Shown here one piece after another: positions 59,793 to 64,000 of a stretch of 64,000 nucleotides of DNA. Where the stretch lies: contig JANXWZ010000238.1 of NCBI GenBank assembly GCA_025350865.1, positions 80,453 to 144,452 of the forward strand, given 5' to 3'. The number at the start of each line of letters is the position of its first letter. Position 1 is the first letter of the stretch. The translations under genes were made by a program, and so were the position numbers. The DNA is from Rhodanobacteraceae bacterium. Its GTDB lineage: Bacteria; Acidobacteriota; Terriglobia; Terriglobales; Acidobacteriaceae. A model generated the notes under the pieces. That model did no database searches. It was given only the letters and a program-made list of their open reading frames with translations, and was not told the origin of the DNA.

Positions 59793-60482
59793 CTACACCG
59801 GCGCTTGCAAATCGAACGTCGTCGCCAACCAATTCCGCATGGCTGACTGCATCTGGTCCAGCTTTGGGGCCGGGTTTCCCGGGATTCCGGCAAAGAAGTG
59901 GTCGGCGCCGGGAATGATCACACATTCATGCGGCTGGGGCGATTCGGCTACGACCTGAAGGAGGACTTCGGATGGGCAGAACTCGTCGCTATCGCCAGAA
60001 ATGAAAAGTTTGGGCTGCGTACACGCGGGCATGAACTCATAGCTGTAGTTGCGTCCCGCAGCCTGAACAGGAAGTCCCAGGCCGACAATCCCAGCTACGC
60101 GCGGGTCGCCGCAGGTGGCTCGAAGCCCCGTATAGGATCCAAAAGAAAATCCGGCAAACAGGATCGGTTTGCCAAACTCGCTGGCCAAATAGTCGATTGC
60201 GGCACGGACGTCATCGATTTCTCCGATGCCGTTGTCGTGTGTCCCTTCGCTTCGGCCGTTGCCCCGGAAATTGAAGCGCACAACGGGCAGGCCGAATTGG
60301 CTGAAGGCCTTCATGGCGTTGTAGACGACCTTGTTGTGCATGGTTCCGCCGAAGAGGGGGTGCGGGTGGGTCACGAGTGCGGCGAAGGGGGCGTCGTCGG
60401 TTCCGGTGTTGAGCAGGGCTTCGAGCAAGCCGTCGGGGCCGCGCAGGGCGTCGATGTTGCGAACGTGGGATGAAAAGGCCAT
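59793..60482 (-). CDS. Alpha/beta hydrolase (dienelactone hydrolase-like)
   Basis: ALVTHPHPLFGGTMHNKVVYNAMKAF...LFAGFSFGSYTGLRATCGD...GADHFFAG. Confidence 0.9.
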   Translation of the reverse strand: MAFSSHVRNIDALRGPDGLLEALLNTGTDDAPFAALVTHPHPLFGGTMHNKVVYNAMKAFSQFGLPVVRFNFRGNGRSEGTHDNGIGEIDDVRAAIDYLASEFGKPILFAGFSFGSYTGLRATCGDPRVAGIVGLGLPVQAAGRNYSYEFMPACTQPKLFISGDSDEFCPSEVLLQVVAESPQPHECVIIPGADHFFAGIPGNPAPKLDQMQSAMRNWLATTFDLQAPV

Positions 60483-60522
60483 AGCAACAGGGTATATGCG
60501 TCGGCCGGGTTATGCTTGGGGC

Positions 60523-61560
60523 ATGGCGATCGACCCGATTGAACTGACGCGGCAACTGGTAAATATCCATTCAACGACGTACCACGAGCACGACGCCGGA
60601 GTGTTTCTGCACGAGTATCTGGAACAGCAGGGCTGGGCCGTAGAGCGGATGTCGGTAGCCAAACCCGCTGCGGGAACTCCGGGCGCGGAGGGTGGCGGTG
60701 AGCGCTTCAACGTGTATGCGCAAATGGCAGGAGTGATGCCGGAGCTGGTGTTTTCGACCCATATGGATACCGTGCCGCCATTCTTCGGATGTACCGAAGA
60801 TGACGAGAACCTTTACGGCCGCGGAACCTGCGACGCGAAGGGAATTATCGCCGCCCAGGTTGCGGCGGCAGACCGGTTGCGGGCAGAGGGCGCGAAGATA
60901 GGGCTGCTGTTCGTGGTGGGTGAGGAGCGTGACTCGGCCGGAGCAAAGGTTGCCAACCAGAATCCGCGCGGCTCGAGGTTCCTGATCAACGGAGAGCCAA
61001 CTGATAATCGACTTGCCCTGGCCAGCAAAGGCTGCCTGCGAGTGGAGATCTTCGCCGATGGCAAGATGGCGCACTCGGCGTACCCGGAGCTGGGGCAGTC
61101 GGCGATCGATAAGCTCGTCGCTGCGCTGGCGGACATCAGCAAGCTGGAATTGCCGGTGGTTGAGGGGATCGGGGAATCGACCCTTAATGTGGGACTGATC
61201 TCTGGAGGGCGAGCGCCGAACGTGATTGCCGATAAGGCGGAGGCGCACCTGCTAATCCGTCTAGTGGGGCCGAGCGAGGAGACCAAGGCGGCGATCATCG
61301 AAGCGGTGGCCGGCCGTGCGCGCGTCGAGTTCTCGCTGGAGCTTCCGTTCGTGCGGATGCGCCAGGTTGGAAAGCTTCCTACGATGGTGGCCAAGTTTAC
61401 GACCGATATCCCGAGCCTGACGGCGTGGGGTGAGCCGTTTTTGCTTGGCCCCGGGTCGATTCATGTGGCTCATACACCGTTTGAGAAGCTGTCCAAGAAG
61501 GAACTGTTGGAGGCAGTGGCGATGTATGTGGAGCTGGCTCGGGAGTTGCTGGCGAGCTAG
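60523..61560 (+). CDS. M20-family metallopeptidase/deacylase
   Basis: ELVFSTHMDTVPPFFGCTEDDENLYGRGTCDAKGIIAAQVAAADRL...LFVVGEERDSAGA. Confidence 0.93.
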   Translation: MAIDPIELTRQLVNIHSTTYHEHDAGVFLHEYLEQQGWAVERMSVAKPAAGTPGAEGGGERFNVYAQMAGVMPELVFSTHMDTVPPFFGCTEDDENLYGRGTCDAKGIIAAQVAAADRLRAEGAKIGLLFVVGEERDSAGAKVANQNPRGSRFLINGEPTDNRLALASKGCLRVEIFADGKMAHSAYPELGQSAIDKLVAALADISKLELPVVEGIGESTLNVGLISGGRAPNVIADKAEAHLLIRLVGPSEETKAAIIEAVAGRARVEFSLELPFVRMRQVGKLPTMVAKFTTDIPSLTAWGEPFLLGPGSIHVAHTPFEKLSKKELLEAVAMYVELARELLAS

Positions 61561-61931
61561 CTCGGCCAGATCGTGATCGGCAACGTGCCTTGATTGTCTG
61601 TGTCAAAGGTGACAGTCTGGTCTGGGTTGGCGGGGTTGTAGCGAATCGTGACTGGCAGGTCCTCGGGCAGTTGCTTCAGCAGGCGATGCGCTTCGGAGTC
61701 CGATAGCGGCGTACTGCGCAGATGGCCGCCGTAGTAACTTCCCTCCAAGGTGAAGTAAAACGCAGCCTCAATCTGGCGATCCTGGAATGTCGTTCCACCG
61801 TCGGCTGCGAGGTCTTTCGGCAGCACTTTGGAAGTAAGAAGTTTAGCCGTCGTAGTGGGCCAGTTTGCGGCGGCTGCCAGTGCCTTTTCGCGCTTGCGCT
61901 GGCGTAGGAATCGGATGAGCCAATCGAACAA
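61557..61931 (-). CDS. DUF3592-like protein of unknown function
   Basis: ANWPTTTAKLLTSKVLPK...EAAFYFTLEGSYYGGHLRSTPLSDSEAHRLLKQLPEDLPVTIRYNPANPDQTV. Confidence 0.7.
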   Translation of the reverse strand: MFDWLIRFLRQRKREKALAAAANWPTTTAKLLTSKVLPKDLAADGGTTFQDRQIEAAFYFTLEGSYYGGHLRSTPLSDSEAHRLLKQLPEDLPVTIRYNPANPDQTVTFDTDNQGTLPITIWPS

Positions 61932-62011
61932 GTGAACCTCCCCTATGACGCATGATTTTACGACCCGGGATGGCGTTGGGTCGAGCGGCCTGATGCTATA
62001 GTCTTGGCACC

Positions 62012-63148
62012 ATGTTGGAATCCCGATCCGAAGTTGACGGCCGCCTGCGGTCCTCGAAGCTGTACTCGCGCGTCTGTTGTTTTCTCTTGTTCTGCGTTGC
62101 GGCCTGTGCCTCGTTCAATGGCTACTACCAGAAGTGGCACTTTCGCGAGGCAGGTGTTCCAGGCGCCTACCCGGCGGCCAGTTTCGAGCGCATGATCGAA
62201 GGCACAGCTAGCCGCCCATATGTGTATCGGCAGCTATTGCCATCCATCGCGAACAGGTTGGATGCTATGCGATCAGACGAGGCGAAGGCGCGAGTGTTCA
62301 AGCACCAGGGCAGTGGATTGAGTTCCTATTTGTATGCGCTCTCAACTTCAGCCACCGCCACCAATCCGGTTTATTTCTACCGGTATCTTATCGTCTACGG
62401 TCTGACCCTTTGTTCCGCCGTGATTGCGGTCTACGCGATGTACTTTTTGTGTATGGCCCTGGGGATACCACCGCCTGCCGCTGCCTTTTCCGCAGTCGTT
62501 TTCATTTTGTTGGTCCCGTTTTCGTTGACTGTCGGAGGTTACTTTTACGACTACCCGGAGCTGGCGTTTATGTGTCTCGCGTTTCTGGTTGCGTTGAAGC
62601 TGGACTGGTGGTGGCTCATCCCGCTGGCCGCGCTCGGGGAGTGGAACAAGGAATCGTTTGTGCTGATTATCTTCACGCTCTATCCCGTCCTGCGGCTGCG
62701 GAACAAGCGGAACGCCGCCGCGCTTGCAACCATCATGGCGACCCTGGCCTGCGTGGTTGTCTACTCCATCCTGCGCGTCCGGTTCGGCCACAATCCCGGT
62801 GGAACCGTCGAGGCAAGATTGCATACGCAGTTCATGTGGTTTACTCGCTGGAAGTATTTGGTCTACGAGACCGAAGAGACTTACGGCCTGAAGATGCTGC
62901 GGCCGATGACGGTGCTTCCGATGACGCTGCTGCTGTGGACAATCTCACGGGCGTGGAAGAGCCTGCCGCAAGTCGTCCGGCAACATGGGATGATTGCGGC
63001 GGCGATCAACATCCCGCTTTACTTTCTCTTCTGCGCGCCGGGGGAACTGCGGGACTTGAGTATGTTGTCGGTGGTCGTGCTGATGAGCCTTGCGGTCAAC
63101 CTCAACTTTTGGATTGATGGGCACGCGAAGCCGATAGTGCCGGCGTAA
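62012..63148 (+). CDS. Polytopic membrane protein of unknown function
   Basis: Multiple hydrophobic helices; intact 378 aa ORF. Confidence 0.78.
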   Translation: MLESRSEVDGRLRSSKLYSRVCCFLLFCVAACASFNGYYQKWHFREAGVPGAYPAASFERMIEGTASRPYVYRQLLPSIANRLDAMRSDEAKARVFKHQGSGLSSYLYALSTSATATNPVYFYRYLIVYGLTLCSAVIAVYAMYFLCMALGIPPPAAAFSAVVFILLVPFSLTVGGYFYDYPELAFMCLAFLVALKLDWWWLIPLAALGEWNKESFVLIIFTLYPVLRLRNKRNAAALATIMATLACVVVYSILRVRFGHNPGGTVEARLHTQFMWFTRWKYLVYETEETYGLKMLRPMTVLPMTLLLWTISRAWKSLPQVVRQHGMIAAAINIPLYFLFCAPGELRDLSMLSVVVLMSLAVNLNFWIDGHAKPIVPA

Positions 63149-63250
63149 CGGCAAGGTTCGCTGGACGATTCCGATGGCTGAATTGGTGCGCCAATTTGGG
63201 TCCGGTTTTGCACCTGTGTGGAATCGGCAACGGACCACTAAACTAGCACC

Positions 63251-64000
63251 ATGGCCGCTGAGTTTACGCATCTTCACCTGCACACGGATTACTCCCTATT
63301 GGACGGAGCTTGCGACGTCGACAAGCTGGTCGCGCACGTCGACAAAATTGGACAGAAGTCGGTCGCGATGACCGACCACGGCAACATCTTTGGGGCGGTA
63401 CATTTCTTCGATGCGGCGAAGAAAAAGGGGATCAAGCCGATCCTGGGCTGCGAACTCTACATCTGCCAGGCCGAGGATCATCGGGCCAAGGGCGATGGCG
63501 ACAAGTACAACCATCTGCTGGTGTTGGCGGAGAATCAGGAAGGATACAAGAACCTCGTTCGGCTGACAAGCGAGGCCGCGCTGCATGGGTTCTATCGCAA
63601 GCCGCGCGTGAGCAAGAACTTTCTGGCGAAGCACACGGCGGGGCTGATCGGCTTTTCGGGGTGCCTGGCGGGCGAGGTCTCGCAACACCTGATGGCCAAC
63701 GACTACGACAAGGCCAAGGCGACCGCGGGGCAGTTCGAGGAGATGTTCGGCAAGGGAAACTTCTTTCTGGAGGTGCAGGATCATCGTCTGGCTCCGGACA
63801 AGGCTGTCGTGGATGCGATGTTCCGGATGGAGAAGGACCTTGCGATTCCGCTGATTGCGACGAACGACTCGCATTACATTGAGGACCAGGACAGCCGCGC
63901 ACACGAAATTCTGCTGTGTGTGCAGACGAACGGCAGCATGAACGATCCGAAGCGCTTCAAGTTCGATTCGGAAGAGTTCTACATCAAGTCGGCCGACGAG
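63251..64000 (+). CDS. dnaE: DNA polymerase III subunit alpha, N-terminal PHP domain (truncated by window end)
   Basis: MAAEFTHLHLHTDYSLLDGACDVDKLVAHVDKIGQKSVAMTDHGNIFGAVHFFDAAKKKGIKPILGCELY; open to the window end. Confidence 0.95.
   Translation, partial: MAAEFTHLHLHTDYSLLDGACDVDKLVAHVDKIGQKSVAMTDHGNIFGAVHFFDAAKKKGIKPILGCELYICQAEDHRAKGDGDKYNHLLVLAENQEGYKNLVRLTSEAALHGFYRKPRVSKNFLAKHTAGLIGFSGCLAGEVSQHLMANDYDKAKATAGQFEEMFGKGNFFLEVQDHRLAPDKAVVDAMFRMEKDLAIPLIATNDSHYIEDQDSRAHEILLCVQTNGSMNDPKRFKFDSEEFYIKSADE

Noticed and set aside
1-64000. CRISPR array, prophage, transposon, toxin-antitoxin or anti-phage island
   Set aside because: No direct-repeat/spacer pattern, transposase, integrase, phage structural or recognisable defence genes found.

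Overview
High-GC bacterial chromosome segment. The gene content and style (TIGR03118-type protein, many secreted TPR/Ig-like proteins, GH28, S9/M28 peptidases, LpxD, abundant small hairpin repeats) look like an Acidobacteria genome such as the Terriglobus/Granulicella/Edaphobacter group; that assignment is inference. About 55 coding regions are supported, mostly housekeeping and cell-envelope genes: uvrA, ileS, lspA, lgt, hpt, deoC, holB, tmk, lpxD, pdxS, pdxT, sua5-type tsaC, a CCA-adding/PAP enzyme, the dnaE N-terminus, an NtrC-type regulator with a large sensor kinase, a cytochrome P450, PnuC and peptidases. I saw no rRNA, tRNA, CRISPR, transposase or prophage. The most interesting signals are: (i) a shared C-terminal module (Ig-like half, TM, Arg cluster, TM, lipobox-like GC, terminal beta strands) on two unrelated secreted proteins; (ii) several dispersed hairpin repeat families, one ending in ATGGGGCACCC with compensatory stem changes and apparently domesticated in frame inside a secreted protein gene; (iii) small accessory genes broken by single-base lesions (aqpZ, DUF1801-like, GH28 C-terminus, two small envelope proteins) while long housekeeping genes stay intact; (iv) a CCA-adding enzyme with a long acidic-then-H1-like Lys/Ala/Pro tail; (v) an unlisted 46-aa single-TM ORF. 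All product names are from reading the protein sequences, with no database search.
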